Positions 10,456-19,157 of a stretch of 64,000 bases of DNA are shown here, one piece after another. Source of the DNA: Streptomyces sp. DH24 (GTDB lineage: Bacteria; Actinomycetota; Actinomycetes; Streptomycetales; Streptomycetaceae); the NCBI RefSeq assembly GCF_029813775.1, contig NZ_JARVKW010000011.1, positions 1 through 64,000 of the forward strand, given 5' to 3'. Positions within the stretch are counted from its first letter, which is position 1. Each line of letters starts with the position of its first letter. Made by a program: the position numbers and the translations under genes. The notes beneath the pieces are model-generated. The model was not told where the DNA came from and made no database searches. It saw nothing but the letters and a program-made list of their open reading frames with translations.

Positions 10456-11672
10456 CGACCGCGGTCGGAACGGAGCCGGGCGGCGCGGCAAGCGCGGTGA
10501 CCGGCAGGGATGCGGCGGTCGGCCGCGGGGCGGCTACTGCCGTGGCCGGTACGGGCGTGGCGGTCGGCCGCGGGGCGGGGAGTGCCGTGGCCGGTACGGG
10601 CGTGGCGGTCGGCGTCGGGGCGGCTAGTGCCGTGGCCGGAACCGCGGCGACGGTCGACGGCGGCACGCGCGTGCCCGGCGGCACCGGCCCGGCAGGCACA
10701 GGCCCTGTCGGTGCCGACGGCACGACCGCCGGACGTGCGGCCACCGACCCCGTGGGCGTGGTCCCCGGGAGCGTGGTCCCCACCGCTGACGGTGCCGCTC
10801 CGCACGCCGGGAGCGACCTTCCCGCGGGCTCCGCCTGGCTGCCGTCCGCGCCTTGCACGCCCGCCGCCTGCGTGCGGGCGGACGCGGCCCCCGGTGCGGC
10901 GGCGCCGCGCGCGGCGCTGCGGATCGCGGCACTCGTGGCGCTGCTGCTCACCGGGATCGCCCTGTCGCCGCTCGCCCGGCGCCTCCCGGCCGGGCTCGTC
11001 CGGCGCTGGTGCCGCCTGCTCGTGCGGGCCGCCGGTGTCCGGATGCGCGTCACGGGCGCGGCCGTGCCCGACGGCGGTGTCCTGCTGGTCGCCAACCACA
11101 TCTCGTGGCTGGACGTCCCGCTGCTCGCCGCGGTGCGTCCGGCCCGGACGCTCGCGAAGAAGGAGATCGGCGAGTGGCCGGTGGCCGGCCCGGTGGCCGC
11201 GCGGGGCGCCGTCTTCATCGACCGCGACCGGCTGCGCGCGCTGCCGGACACGGTGGCCCACCTGGCGTCCGTCCTGCGCTCGGGCGCCGCGCTCGCGGTG
11301 TTCCCCGAGGGCAGCACCTGGTGCGGCCGGGCGCAGGGCACCTTCCGCCGCGCGGCCTTCCAGGCCGCCCTGGACGCGGGCGTCCCCGTCCAGCCGGTCC
11401 GCATCCGCTACCGCCGCCCCGACGGCGGCCCCACCACCGCCCCCGCCTTCGTCGGCGAGGACACCCTGCTCGCCTCCGTGTGGCGGGTGACGACGGCCCG
11501 GGCCCTCGTCGCGGAGGTGGAGATCCGGGACGCGATCCGCCCCGGCGCCCACGAGGACCGCCGTGCCCTGGCGTCGGCGGCCGAGCGGTCGGTGCTGCGG
11601 GACCCGGCGCGAGTGCCCCGCCCCGCGCTCAGGAGGGCCGGCGCAACGCCCGTGCCAGATACGGCGCCGTAA
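10452..11672 (+). CDS. PlsC-type 1-acyl acyltransferase (OlsA-like) with repetitive N-terminus
   Basis: A 406-residue protein from the coupled GTG at 10452. The C-terminal 240 residues are an LPLAT domain: membrane segment [21 protein letters not shown], then block I NHISWLD (HX4D), FIDRDR and block [11 protein letters not shown]. It should acylate a lyso-lipid made by the preceding OlsB-like enzyme. The first 150 residues are odd: low-complexity Ala/Gly/Val/Thr with a 15-residue tandem repeat ([15 protein letters not shown]) encoded by 45-bp DNA repeats, and no known domain. A shorter product starting later cannot be excluded, but the GTGA overlap favours this start. The 3' end overlaps the convergent UvrA-like gene by 44 bp. 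Confidence 0.8.
   Translation: MTTAVGTEPGGAASAVTGRDAAVGRGAATAVAGTGVAVGRGAGSAVAGTGVAVGVGAASAVAGTAATVDGGTRVPGGTGPAGTGPVGADGTTAGRAATDPVGVVPGSVVPTADGAAPHAGSDLPAGSAWLPSAPCTPAACVRADAAPGAAAPRAALRIAALVALLLTGIALSPLARRLPAGLVRRWCRLLVRAAGVRMRVTGAAVPDGGVLLVANHISWLDVPLLAAVRPARTLAKKEIGEWPVAGPVAARGAVFIDRDRLRALPDTVAHLASVLRSGAALAVFPEGSTWCGRAQGTFRRAAFQAALDAGVPVQPVRIRYRRPDGGPTTAPAFVGEDTLLASVWRVTTARALVAEVEIRDAIRPGAHEDRRALASAAERSVLRDPARVPRPALRRAGATPVPDTAP
10512..10640 (+). repeat. 45-bp in-frame tandem repeats
   Basis: Near-identical units begin at 10539, 10584 and 10629 (exactly 45 bp apart), with a partial copy of the GCGGTCGGCCGCGGGGCGG portion upstream near 10515. Units encode [30 protein letters not shown] and a decayed third copy. 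Because the period is a multiple of three, expansion or contraction changes protein length without frameshift. Confidence 0.9.
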
Positions 11673-13968
11673 CGCTGCCCTTCGCCCGCGCCACCTCGGC
11701 CGGAGTCCCCGCCGCCACGACGCGTCCGCCCGCGTCGCCGCCGCCCGGACCCAGGTCGAGGATCCAGTCGGCGGTCGCGGCGACGGACATGTCGTGTTCC
11801 ACGACGACCACCGTGTGACCGGCGTCGACCAGGCCGTGCAGGCGGGCCATCAGGACCTCGGTGTCGGCCGGGTGCAGGCCGGTCGTCGGCTCGTCCAGGA
11901 CGTACAGGGTGTGGCCGCGCCGGACCCGCTGCAACTCGCTCGCCAGCTTGATGCGCTGGGCCTCCCCGCCGGACAGCTCGGTCGCGGGCTGGCCGAGCCG
12001 CAGGTAGCCGAGGCCGACGTCCAGCAGCGTGCGCAGGCTGCGCGCGACGGCCGGGGTGCCGGCGAAGAAGTCCGCCGCCGACTCGACCGTGAGGTCCAGG
12101 ACCTCGGCGATGTTCCGGCCCCGGTACGTCACTTCCAGCGTCTCGGGGCGGTAGCGGGCCCCGCCGCAGTCCGGGCACGGCGCGTACGTGCTCGGCAGGA
12201 ACAGCAGCTCCACGCTGACGAAACCCTCGCCCTGGCAGGTATCGCACCGCCCGCCCGCCACGTTGAAGGAGAACCGGCCGACGCCGTAACCCCGCTCGCG
12301 GGCGCCGTCGGTGGCCGCGAACACCTTGCGGACCACGTCGAACAGACCCGTGTACGTGGCCAGGTTGGAGCGCGGCGTGCGGCCGATCGGCTTCTGGTCG
12401 ACGGACACCAGACGGTCCACGCCCGGCAGGTCCCCGGTGAGTTCGCCGATCAGCGTCGACTTGCCCGACCCCGACACCCCGGTCACCACCGTCAGCACCC
12501 CGAGCGGGAACCCGGCCGTCACCCCGCGCAGGTTGTGCCGCGTGACCGGCCCGACCGCCAACCGGCCGCGCGGCGAACGGACTTCGCGCACCGGCGCCGG
12601 TGAGCCGCCGAACAGATGGCGTGCCGTCGCCGACTCCTCGTTCCCGGCCAGCTCCGCCACAGGGCCGCTGTGCAGCACCCGTCCGCCGTGCTCCCCGGCG
12701 CCGGGGCCCACGTCCACGAGCCAGTCGGCGCCGCGCACCACGTCCAGGTGGTGCTCGACCACGAACACCGAGTTGCCCGCCGCCTTCAGCCGCTCCAGCA
12801 CCGTCCGCAACGCCTCCGTGTCCGCCGGGTGCAGCCCCGCGGACGGCTCGTCCAGGACGTACACCACCCCGAACAGCCCGGAGCGCAACTGCGTCGCCAG
12901 CCGCAGGCGTTGCAGCTCGCCCGCCGACAGCGTGGGCGTGGCGCGGTCCAGGCTCAGATAGCCCAGGCCGAGTTCGACGACCGGGGCGATACGGGACCTG
13001 AGATCGTCGGTGAGGACGCGGGCGGTCTCCGTGCGGCCGTCGAGGACGCCGGCCAGCGCGGTGAGCGGCAGCGCCGCCAGCTCGGCGATCGTACGGCCCG
13101 CGAACGTCACCGCCAGCGCCTCCGGACGCAGCCGGCTGCCCCCGCAGGCGGAGCACGGCTCGCTCCGCAGGAACCGCTCCGCCTTCGCCCGCAGCGTCGC
13201 GCTCCTGGAGTCCGCGAACGTCTTCATCACGTACCGCCGGGCGCTCATGTACGTGCCCTGATACGGCCGTTGGATGCGGTCCGCGTCCCGCACCGGATGG
13301 ACCGTGACGACCGGCTGCTCGTCCGTGAACAGGATCCACTCCCGTTCACCGGCGGGCAGTTCGCGCCAGGGCCGGTCCACGTCGTACCCGAGCGCGTCCA
13401 GGATGTCCCGCAGGTTCTTGCCCTGCCAGGCGCCCGGCCACGCGGCGATCGCGCCCTCGCGGATCGACAGCGAAGGATCGGGAACCAGCGACTCCTCCGT
13501 CGTGCGGTGCACCCGCCCCAGGCCGTGGCACTCCGGGCAGGCGCCCGCCGCCGTGTTCGGGGAGAACGCGTCGGAGTCGAGCCGCTCGGCGCCGGGCGGG
13601 TAGTCGCCCGCGCGGGAGAACAGCATCCGCAGCGAGTTCGACAGGTTGGTGACCGTACCTACGGACGACCGCGACGTCGGCGCCGCGCGCCGCTGCTGGA
13701 GCGAGACCGCGGGCGGCAGCCCGGTGATCTCACCCACCCTGGGCGCCCCGACCTGGTGGATCAGCCGGCGCGCGTACGGCGCCACCGACTCGAAGTAGCG
13801 CCGCTGCGCCTCCGCGTAGATCGTGCCGAACGCCAGCGACGACTTGCCCGAGCCGGACACGCCCGTGAACACCGCGATCACGTCCCGGGGAATGTCGACG
13901 TCCACACCTTTGAGGTTGTGCTCGCGGGCGCCGCGGACGCGGACGTACGGGTCGTGCGGGGAATGCAT
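11629..13968 (-). CDS. UvrA paralogue, short DrrC-like ABC excinuclease subunit
   Basis: A 779-residue tandem ABC ATPase. Walker A motifs GVSGSGKSS (near residue 37) and GVSGSGKST (near 500), signature motifs [12 protein letters not shown] and [12 protein letters not shown], and zinc-module cysteines CPECHG, CSACGG and CDTCQG are present. Housekeeping UvrA is about 950-1000 residues; this shorter form matches the UvrA2/DrrC class linked to resistance to DNA-intercalating drugs, and probably has a reduced UvrB-binding region. ATG at 13968 opens a classical N-terminus ([19 protein letters not shown]). It converges with and overlaps the PlsC-like gene by 44 bp. A role in removing natural-product DNA lesions is inferred. 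Confidence 0.88.
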   Translation of the reverse strand: MHSPHDPYVRVRGAREHNLKGVDVDIPRDVIAVFTGVSGSGKSSLAFGTIYAEAQRRYFESVAPYARRLIHQVGAPRVGEITGLPPAVSLQQRRAAPTSRSSVGTVTNLSNSLRMLFSRAGDYPPGAERLDSDAFSPNTAAGACPECHGLGRVHRTTEESLVPDPSLSIREGAIAAWPGAWQGKNLRDILDALGYDVDRPWRELPAGEREWILFTDEQPVVTVHPVRDADRIQRPYQGTYMSARRYVMKTFADSRSATLRAKAERFLRSEPCSACGGSRLRPEALAVTFAGRTIAELAALPLTALAGVLDGRTETARVLTDDLRSRIAPVVELGLGYLSLDRATPTLSAGELQRLRLATQLRSGLFGVVYVLDEPSAGLHPADTEALRTVLERLKAAGNSVFVVEHHLDVVRGADWLVDVGPGAGEHGGRVLHSGPVAELAGNEESATARHLFGGSPAPVREVRSPRGRLAVGPVTRHNLRGVTAGFPLGVLTVVTGVSGSGKSTLIGELTGDLPGVDRLVSVDQKPIGRTPRSNLATYTGLFDVVRKVFAATDGARERGYGVGRFSFNVAGGRCDTCQGEGFVSVELLFLPSTYAPCPDCGGARYRPETLEVTYRGRNIAEVLDLTVESAADFFAGTPAVARSLRTLLDVGLGYLRLGQPATELSGGEAQRIKLASELQRVRRGHTLYVLDEPTTGLHPADTEVLMARLHGLVDAGHTVVVVEHDMSVAATADWILDLGPGGGDAGGRVVAAGTPAEVARAKGSVTAPYLARALRRPS

Positions 13969-14173
13969 ACGAGTGCTCCGGGAAAGCGGCGGGACGGCGG
14001 TCGGACGGGGTGGCGGCGGCCGGACGGGGTGGCGGCCGGGCGGGCAAACCCCGCGATTCTATGCGAACGGGACGGGGGTCCCGAGGGGCCATGAGGAGTT
14101 CACGACTCCGTCGGTTCGCCTCCATCGGCCACCCCTAACCTCTCGCGCGACCACCCCCCTACCGAGGAGTATC

Positions 14174-15490
14174 GTGAGCGCTTCCGCTCTGACCGCTCTC
14201 ACCGCCGCGTTCTTGCTGGTCGCCCCGGCCGCGGCGCAGCAGCCGGGGTCCGTGCCCGCGCGGGCCGAGACGCCCGCCGTCCACGACGACGAGGCGGGCG
14301 GCAACGCCGACGCCGACGACCCCGCCGTCTGGGTCGACCCCGGCAACCCGGCGCGCAGCATCGTCATCGGCACCCTGAAGGAGGCCGGCCTCGACGTCTA
14401 CGGCCTCGACGGGCGCCGCGTCCAGCACATCGCCGCGCCCGCCGCACCCGGCGAGGACGCCGCTCCCGGCCGGTTCAACAACGTCGACGTCGTCTACGGC
14501 TTCGAGCTCAACGGCCGCCGCACCGACCTGGTCGTCGTCAGCGACCGCGGCCGGGACCGCATCCGCACGTACGCCGTCGACCCCGCCGCCGTCGCGGCCG
14601 GCCGCCCGCCGCTGAGGGACGTCACGGCCGCCGACGCCGCGCCGGTCTTCGCGGCGCACGAGGCCGAGGTCGACGACCAGCACACCGCGTACGGCCTGGC
14701 CGCCTACCGTGATGACGACGACGCCTACGTCGTCGTGTCGCAGCGCTCGGAGACCCGTGTGCGGCTGCTCCGGCTGGAGGACCGCGGCGGCCGGGTCGGC
14801 TACCGCACCGAGGACACGCTCGCCCTGCCGTCCGCCTTCCGGCTGCCGAACGGCACCGACTGGACGCCGTGCGCCGACCCCGGCGAGGGCCCGCAGGTCG
14901 AGGGCATGGCCGTCGACCAGGAGGAGCACGTCCTGTACGCCGCGCAGGAGGACGTCGGCCTGTGGCGCGTCGACCTGGACGACGCGGAGTTCGGGACCCC
15001 GCGCATCGTCGACCGGGTCCGCGAGTACGGCACCCCGTGGACCTACGACGCGGAAGAGGAGGAGTGCGTCCTCGACACCGCCCATGACCCCGGCTTCGGC
15101 GGTGAGCACCTGAGCGCCGACGCCGAGGGCGCCGCCGTCTACCACGCCGCCGACGGCACCGGCTACGTCCTCGCCTCCAGCCAGGGCGACAACACCTTCA
15201 CCGTCTACGAGCGCGACGGCGGCAACGCCTACGTCGGCTCCTTCGCCGTCACCGACAGCGCCGCCACCGACGGTGTGCAGCACTCCGACGGCTCCACCGT
15301 GGTCAACGTCCCGCTCGGCACGCGGTACCCGAAGGGGCTGCTCGTCACCCACGACGGCGAGGCCACGCCCGCCGACGGCGACCGGGAGGGCACCAACTTC
15401 AAGCTGGTCCGCTGGGACGCGGTCGCCGGTGCCTTCCCCCGGCCGCTGACGGTCGACACCACCTCGTTCGACCCGCGCGACGCGGACTGA
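14174..15490 (+). CDS. Secreted beta-propeller phytase
   Basis: A 438-residue secreted protein of the Bacillus-type (BPP, 3-phytase) family, which releases phosphate from Ca-phytate. The N-terminus is a signal peptide (LTALTAAFLLVAPAAAQ, cleavage near residue 22). Family features include NADADDPAVWVDP, GTLKEAGLDVYGLDG, RFNNVDVVYGF, DLVVVSDRGRDRIRTY, VEGMAVDQEEHVLYAAQEDVGLW and SSQGDNTFTVYERD, consistent with a six-bladed propeller with acidic calcium sites. GTG at 14174 follows GAGGAG with 5-bp spacing, which decides the start over longer readings. Phosphate-starvation control is plausible, but I did not identify a PHO box. Confidence 0.88.
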   Translation: MSASALTALTAAFLLVAPAAAQQPGSVPARAETPAVHDDEAGGNADADDPAVWVDPGNPARSIVIGTLKEAGLDVYGLDGRRVQHIAAPAAPGEDAAPGRFNNVDVVYGFELNGRRTDLVVVSDRGRDRIRTYAVDPAAVAAGRPPLRDVTAADAAPVFAAHEAEVDDQHTAYGLAAYRDDDDAYVVVSQRSETRVRLLRLEDRGGRVGYRTEDTLALPSAFRLPNGTDWTPCADPGEGPQVEGMAVDQEEHVLYAAQEDVGLWRVDLDDAEFGTPRIVDRVREYGTPWTYDAEEEECVLDTAHDPGFGGEHLSADAEGAAVYHAADGTGYVLASSQGDNTFTVYERDGGNAYVGSFAVTDSAATDGVQHSDGSTVVNVPLGTRYPKGLLVTHDGEATPADGDREGTNFKLVRWDAVAGAFPRPLTVDTTSFDPRDAD

Positions 15491-15537
15491 CCCGGCCGCC
15501 CGCCCGGCGCGCCCTCCGGCGTGCCGGGCGGGACCTC

Positions 15538-16536
15538 TCAGCCCCGCACCAGGGTGGCGAGCCGCCGGTAGGAGTCCAGCAGCGCGGCCCGGTCGTAGGT
15601 GCTGGTGGTGACGAGCACCTCCTGTGCGCCCGTCTCCTTCAGCACAGCCTCCAGCTCGTGCGCCACCTGCTCCTCGGTGCCCGCGATGTGCCCGGCGAGA
15701 CCCGCCTCGTACAGACCGCGTTCCCTGGCGGTCATCGCCGACGCCTCGACCCGCTCGGCGGGCGGCAGCGGCGGGAACGTGCCGTGGGTGCGGGAGTACG
15801 CCATCGACCAGGCCTCGGGGATCAGCAGCCGTCGCGCCTCCTCGGGCGTGCCCGCGACCGCGACCGTCCCGGAGATCACCACGTACGGCTCGCTCGCCCA
15901 CGCCGAGGGCCGGAAGGCCGCGCGGTAGTGGTCGACGCCGCGCCGCATCTTCTCCCGGTTCCTGAGGTCGCCGATCACCAGGGGCAGGCCGGCGCGGGCC
16001 GCGATGCCGGCGCCCTCGCCCATGGCCAGCACGAACGGCGGCACGGTGAGCCCTTCGGCGGGCCGCGCGCGGACGCCCGTCGGGGAGGTGCCGCGGAACC
16101 AGCCGAGCAGATCGGCCAGTTGGGTCTCGAAGTCGCCGGCGTCGTCCTTGCCCCGTCCGAGCGCCTTGCGCACCCCGTCGGTGAAGCCGACCGACCGTCC
16201 GAGGCCCATGTCGACGCGCCCGGGGAAGAGGGACTCCAGTACCCCGAACTGCTCGGCGACGACCAGCGGTTGGTGGTTGGGCAGCATCACTCCGCCGGTG
16301 CCGACCCGGATGGTGCCGGTGGCGGAGGCGACGGCGGCGGCCAGCACGGTCGGCGCGGAACCGGCGACGCCGGGCACCCCGTGGTGCTCCGACACCCAGA
16401 AACGGTGGTAGCCGAGCCGCTCCGCCTCCCGGGCCAGCGCCACGGTGTCGCGCAGCGCCTCGGCGCCGGTGTGGCCCTCGCGGGTGCGGGAACGGTCGAG
16501 GACGGAGAAGCGGGTCGCGGCGATCACGGAACTCAC
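15538..16536 (-). CDS. LLM-class flavin-dependent oxidoreductase
   Basis: A 332-residue luciferase-like monooxygenase (PF00296). Typical segments: RFSVLDRSRTREGHTG, REAERLGYHRFWVSEHHGVPG, RVGTGGVMLPNHQPLVVAEQFGVLESLFPGRVDMGLGRSVGF, and a C-terminal QEVLVTTSTYDRAALLDSYRRLA. These F420- or FMN-dependent enzymes cannot be assigned a substrate from sequence. It is transcribed alone on the minus strand toward the phytase terminator region. An alternative start three codons downstream (GTG, giving MIAATRF) is possible. Confidence 0.82.
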   Translation of the reverse strand: MSSVIAATRFSVLDRSRTREGHTGAEALRDTVALAREAERLGYHRFWVSEHHGVPGVAGSAPTVLAAAVASATGTIRVGTGGVMLPNHQPLVVAEQFGVLESLFPGRVDMGLGRSVGFTDGVRKALGRGKDDAGDFETQLADLLGWFRGTSPTGVRARPAEGLTVPPFVLAMGEGAGIAARAGLPLVIGDLRNREKMRRGVDHYRAAFRPSAWASEPYVVISGTVAVAGTPEEARRLLIPEAWSMAYSRTHGTFPPLPPAERVEASAMTARERGLYEAGLAGHIAGTEEQVAHELEAVLKETGAQEVLVTTSTYDRAALLDSYRRLATLVRG

Positions 16537-16585
16537 ACCGGGTTCAACACCGGGCGCCGCGCCGCATTCCCGCCCTCACCGGCCG

Positions 16586-17764
16586 TCACCGCGCGGGTAC
16601 CGACAGCTCCGCGGCGTGTTCGTGCTCGCAGGTGTCGTCGACGCCGTAGGTGTCCCAGGCCGGGAACGGGTCCGTCGGCGGCAGGGGCTCACCGGGCGCC
16701 ATCAGGCAGGCCGTCAGCGCGGCGTGCAGCGCCTCGGCCTCCAGGCCGGTCCCGATGAACACCAGCTCCTGCGCGTACGGGGCGTCGCTGTCGCGGGCGG
16801 CGGAGGGCTCGAAGCGGGCCACGGAACCGGCCTGCGACCACAGTCCCGTCACGCGCGGCCGGGACGCCAGGGTGAAGAAGCCCTTGGAGCGGAGGATCCG
16901 CCCGTACGTCCCGCCGTCCAGTCCCTCGGTGACGAAGGACCACAACCGCCCGGGATGGAAGGGCCGTTCGGACCGGAACACGGTGGAGGAGATGCCGTAC
17001 TCCTCCGTCTCCGGGACGTGGTCGCCGTTCAGCTCGCGCACCCAGCCGGGCGCCTGCTGGGCGCGGTCAAGGTCGAACAGGCCGGTGCCGAGCACCTGGT
17101 GGAGATCGACCCGGCCGTGCACGGCCGGCACGATCCGGGCGAGCGGGTTGAGGCGGCGCAGCGCCGACCGCAGCCGCCCGGCCGCCGTGTCGTCCACGAG
17201 GTCGAGCTTGTTGAGCACCAGGACGTCGGCGAACTCGACCTGGTCCACGAGGAGATCGCAGACCGTGCGCTCGTCGTCCTCGAACGGGGCGAGGCCGCGC
17301 TCGGCGAGGTCGTCGCCGCTGTCGAGTTCGGTCAGGAAGTTCGCGGCGTCCACGACCGTGACCATGGTGTCCAGGCGGGCCACGTCCCCGAGGGTGGCCC
17401 CGTCGTCGCGGGCGAAGGCGAAGGTGGCGGCCACCGGCATCGGCTCGGAGATTCCCGAGCTTTCGATGAGGAGGTGGTCGAACCGTCCCTCGCGGGCGAG
17501 CCGGTCGACCTCCTCCAGCAGGTCGTCGCGCAGCGTGCAGCAGATGCAGCCGTTGGTCAGCTCGACCAGCCGCTCCTCGGTCCGGGACAGGGCCGCCTCG
17601 CCGCCGCGCACCAGGGAGGCGTCGATGTTGACCTCGCTCATGTCGTTGACGACGACGGCCACCCGCAGGCCGCCGCGCCCGGACAGGACGTGGTTGAGCA
17701 GCGTGGTCTTGCCCGCGCCGAGAAACCCGGACAGCACGGTGACGGGCAGTCGGTCGTGCGTCAC
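16586..17764 (-). CDS. CobW/COG0523-family GTPase, probable zinc metallochaperone
   Basis: A 392-residue G3E GTPase. GFLGAGKT at 13-20 (Walker A), CICC at 73-76 (metal-binding CxCC), [11 protein letters not shown] (switch) and LNKLDLVD (base recognition) are all present. The C-terminal CobW_C domain ends in a Cys/His/Glu-rich tail ([11 protein letters not shown]). It starts with GTG at 17764, four bases after the stop of a zinc-free ribosomal protein L32 gene, and the pair lies downstream of a candidate Zur box. In Bacillus and actinobacteria such proteins deliver zinc to client enzymes during zinc starvation. The same role is inferred here. Confidence 0.88.
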   Translation of the reverse strand: MTHDRLPVTVLSGFLGAGKTTLLNHVLSGRGGLRVAVVVNDMSEVNIDASLVRGGEAALSRTEERLVELTNGCICCTLRDDLLEEVDRLAREGRFDHLLIESSGISEPMPVAATFAFARDDGATLGDVARLDTMVTVVDAANFLTELDSGDDLAERGLAPFEDDERTVCDLLVDQVEFADVLVLNKLDLVDDTAAGRLRSALRRLNPLARIVPAVHGRVDLHQVLGTGLFDLDRAQQAPGWVRELNGDHVPETEEYGISSTVFRSERPFHPGRLWSFVTEGLDGGTYGRILRSKGFFTLASRPRVTGLWSQAGSVARFEPSAARDSDAPYAQELVFIGTGLEAEALHAALTACLMAPGEPLPPTDPFPAWDTYGVDDTCEHEHAAELSVPAR

Positions 17765-17768
17765 CGGA

Positions 17769-17939
17769 TCAGCCCTCGGGGCGCAGCAGCCCGCGCTCGT
17801 AGGCCTTGACGAGGTGCTGCGGTACGAGGTGCCGGACGCCGTCGACGGTGACCGGGACCAGGGCCGGCGTGGCGGCCTTCCACTGGGCGCGGCGGTGACG
17901 GGTGTTGCTGCGGGACATCTTCCGCTTGGGGACGGCCAT
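17769..17939 (-). CDS. rpmF: 50S ribosomal protein L32, zinc-independent (C-) form
   Basis: A 56-residue protein with the L32 signature [20 protein letters not shown]. The paralogue lacks the CxxC...CxxC zinc ribbon: there is no cysteine at all. C-minus ribosomal proteins replace zinc-binding versions when zinc is scarce and free zinc from ribosomes. The ATG at 17939 follows GAGGAGGAATCC, a very strong ribosome binding site. It is the first gene of a two-gene operon with the CobW GTPase. A candidate Zur operator lies about 65-85 bp upstream. Confidence 0.93.
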   Translation of the reverse strand: MAVPKRKMSRSNTRHRRAQWKAATPALVPVTVDGVRHLVPQHLVKAYERGLLRPEG

Positions 17940-18002
17940 GGATTCCTCCTCGGTGGACGGACACGGTGCGGGGCATCACGCACGAGCACCGAGGACGCTA
18001 CA

Positions 18003-18023
18003 TGAAAATGGATCCCATTAACA
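18003..18023 (-). promoter_or_regulatory. Candidate Zur box upstream of rpmF-cobW
   Basis: A 21-bp imperfect palindrome with outer TG/CA ends and inner AATGG and CCATT blocks (TGaaAATGG...CATTaaCA on the + strand); 7 of 10 positions are symmetric. It is an AT-rich island in an otherwise GC-rich intergenic region and resembles actinobacterial Zur sites before C-minus ribosomal protein genes. Zur would repress the operon when zinc is plentiful. Confidence 0.65.
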
Positions 18024-18163
18024 ATTGCGGACGAGGCTGTTGCGTAGCGGGGACATGGTGCGACGTGCCGGAGGCCGCACCGGGCAGGGCTGTCCCGAAC
18101 GTGCCGCACGCGCGTGGGCCGAGGGGCCGGGTGGCCCGCGTCGCGGCTGTTTAGGGTGACGGT

Positions 18164-18655
18164 GTGAACGACAGCAGCAAGCGCCCGATCGCCGTTTTCG
18201 ACCTCGACAACACCCTCGCCGACACCGCGCACCGGCAGAGGTTCCTGGAGCGCAAGCCGCGCGACTGGGACGCCTTCTTCGCGGCCGCGCCCCACGATCC
18301 GCCGCTGCCGCAGGGCGTCGCGATGGCGCGCGAGAGCGCCGAGGAGTGCGAGGTGGTCTATCTGACCGGACGGCCCGAGCGCTGCCGGCGGGACACGCTC
18401 GACTGGCTCGCCGCCCAGGGGCTGCCCGAGGGCCGGGTCCACATGCGGCGCGACAACGACCGCAGGCCGGCCCGGCGCACCAAGCTGGAGATCCTGCGCC
18501 GGCTGGCCCGGACCCGGGAGGTCCGGGTCCTCGTGGACGACGACGAACTGGTGTGCGCGGACGCCGAGCAGGCGGGCTTCACCGTCGTACGGGCGCGCTG
18601 GGCCACCCCGTCCGACGAGCTGAAGGTGGCGCAGGAGCGCGAGGGGCGGACCTGA
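18164..18655 (+). CDS. HAD-family phosphatase, PNKP-like
   Basis: A 163-residue HAD-superfamily hydrolase. Motif [10 protein letters not shown] (nucleophile Asp near residue 13), motif II YLTGRPE near 63-69, a Lys in TKLEIL (motif III) and motif IV VDDDEL near 124-129 are intact. The arrangement resembles the 3'-phosphatase half of polynucleotide kinase-phosphatases and related small phosphatases. Substrate not determinable. GTG at 18164 is the start. It stands alone between the rpmF-cobW promoter region and the convergent dodecin gene. Confidence 0.82.
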   Translation: MNDSSKRPIAVFDLDNTLADTAHRQRFLERKPRDWDAFFAAAPHDPPLPQGVAMARESAEECEVVYLTGRPERCRRDTLDWLAAQGLPEGRVHMRRDNDRRPARRTKLEILRRLARTREVRVLVDDDELVCADAEQAGFTVVRARWATPSDELKVAQEREGRT

Positions 18656-18718
18656 GGCCCGGCCGCCCCGGGGCGGGAGCCGGGCCGAGACCCCGACCGG
18701 GCCCCGGCCGGCGGTGGG

Positions 18719-18934
18719 TCACTCCGAGTCCTCCAGGCGGAAGCCGACCTTGAGGCCCACCTGCCAGTGCGCGATGGCGCCGTTCTCGATCTGGCCCCGG
18801 ACCTGGGTCACCTCGAACCAGTCGAGGTTGCGCAGCGTCCGCGACGCGCGGGAGATGCCGTTGTTGATCGCCTGGTCGACGCCGTCGGGCGAGGTGCCGA
18901 CGATCTCCGTGACCCGGTAGGTGTGGTTGGACAT
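18719..18934 (-). CDS. Dodecin flavin-storage protein
   Basis: A 71-residue protein of the dodecin family, which assembles as a dodecamer that binds flavins or CoA and buffers them. Family features: YRVTEIVGTSPDGVDQAINNGISRAS, LDWFEVTQVRGQIENGAIAHWQVGLKVGFRLE; the Trp in DWFEV stacks on the flavin and the Gln in VRGQI contacts it. ATG at 18934 follows GAGAGGAAC. It converges with the HAD gene. Length is typical. Confidence 0.93.
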   Translation of the reverse strand: MSNHTYRVTEIVGTSPDGVDQAINNGISRASRTLRNLDWFEVTQVRGQIENGAIAHWQVGLKVGFRLEDSE

Positions 18935-19157
18935 GCGGGTGTTCCTCTCGCGGTGACGACGGTGCGGCGTGTGTCGCGCGTCACTCCACGGTGCCCCAAG
19001 CTGCGGCGGAGCGCGAGGCGTCGCACGTCCGGGCGGGCGACACTTGACCGTCGCATTGGTCCATACCAAAATCCCGCACACGCCCGTACGAGCAGCCCGC
19101 TCGTCCCCCCACGCCGGGTCTCCCAGCCCTGTCCCGCAAGACAGAACAGGACCCCTC

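Noticed and set aside
16546..16570. GGAAT-N17-GTT upstream of the LLM oxidoreductase (minus strand)
   Set aside because: Spacer is one base short of the SigR norm and the -10 would lie about 10 bp from the start codon.
17966..18154. Small Cys-containing + strand ORF overlapping the Zur-like palindrome
   Set aside because: No ribosome binding site, mixed composition, and it lies across the regulatory region of rpmF.
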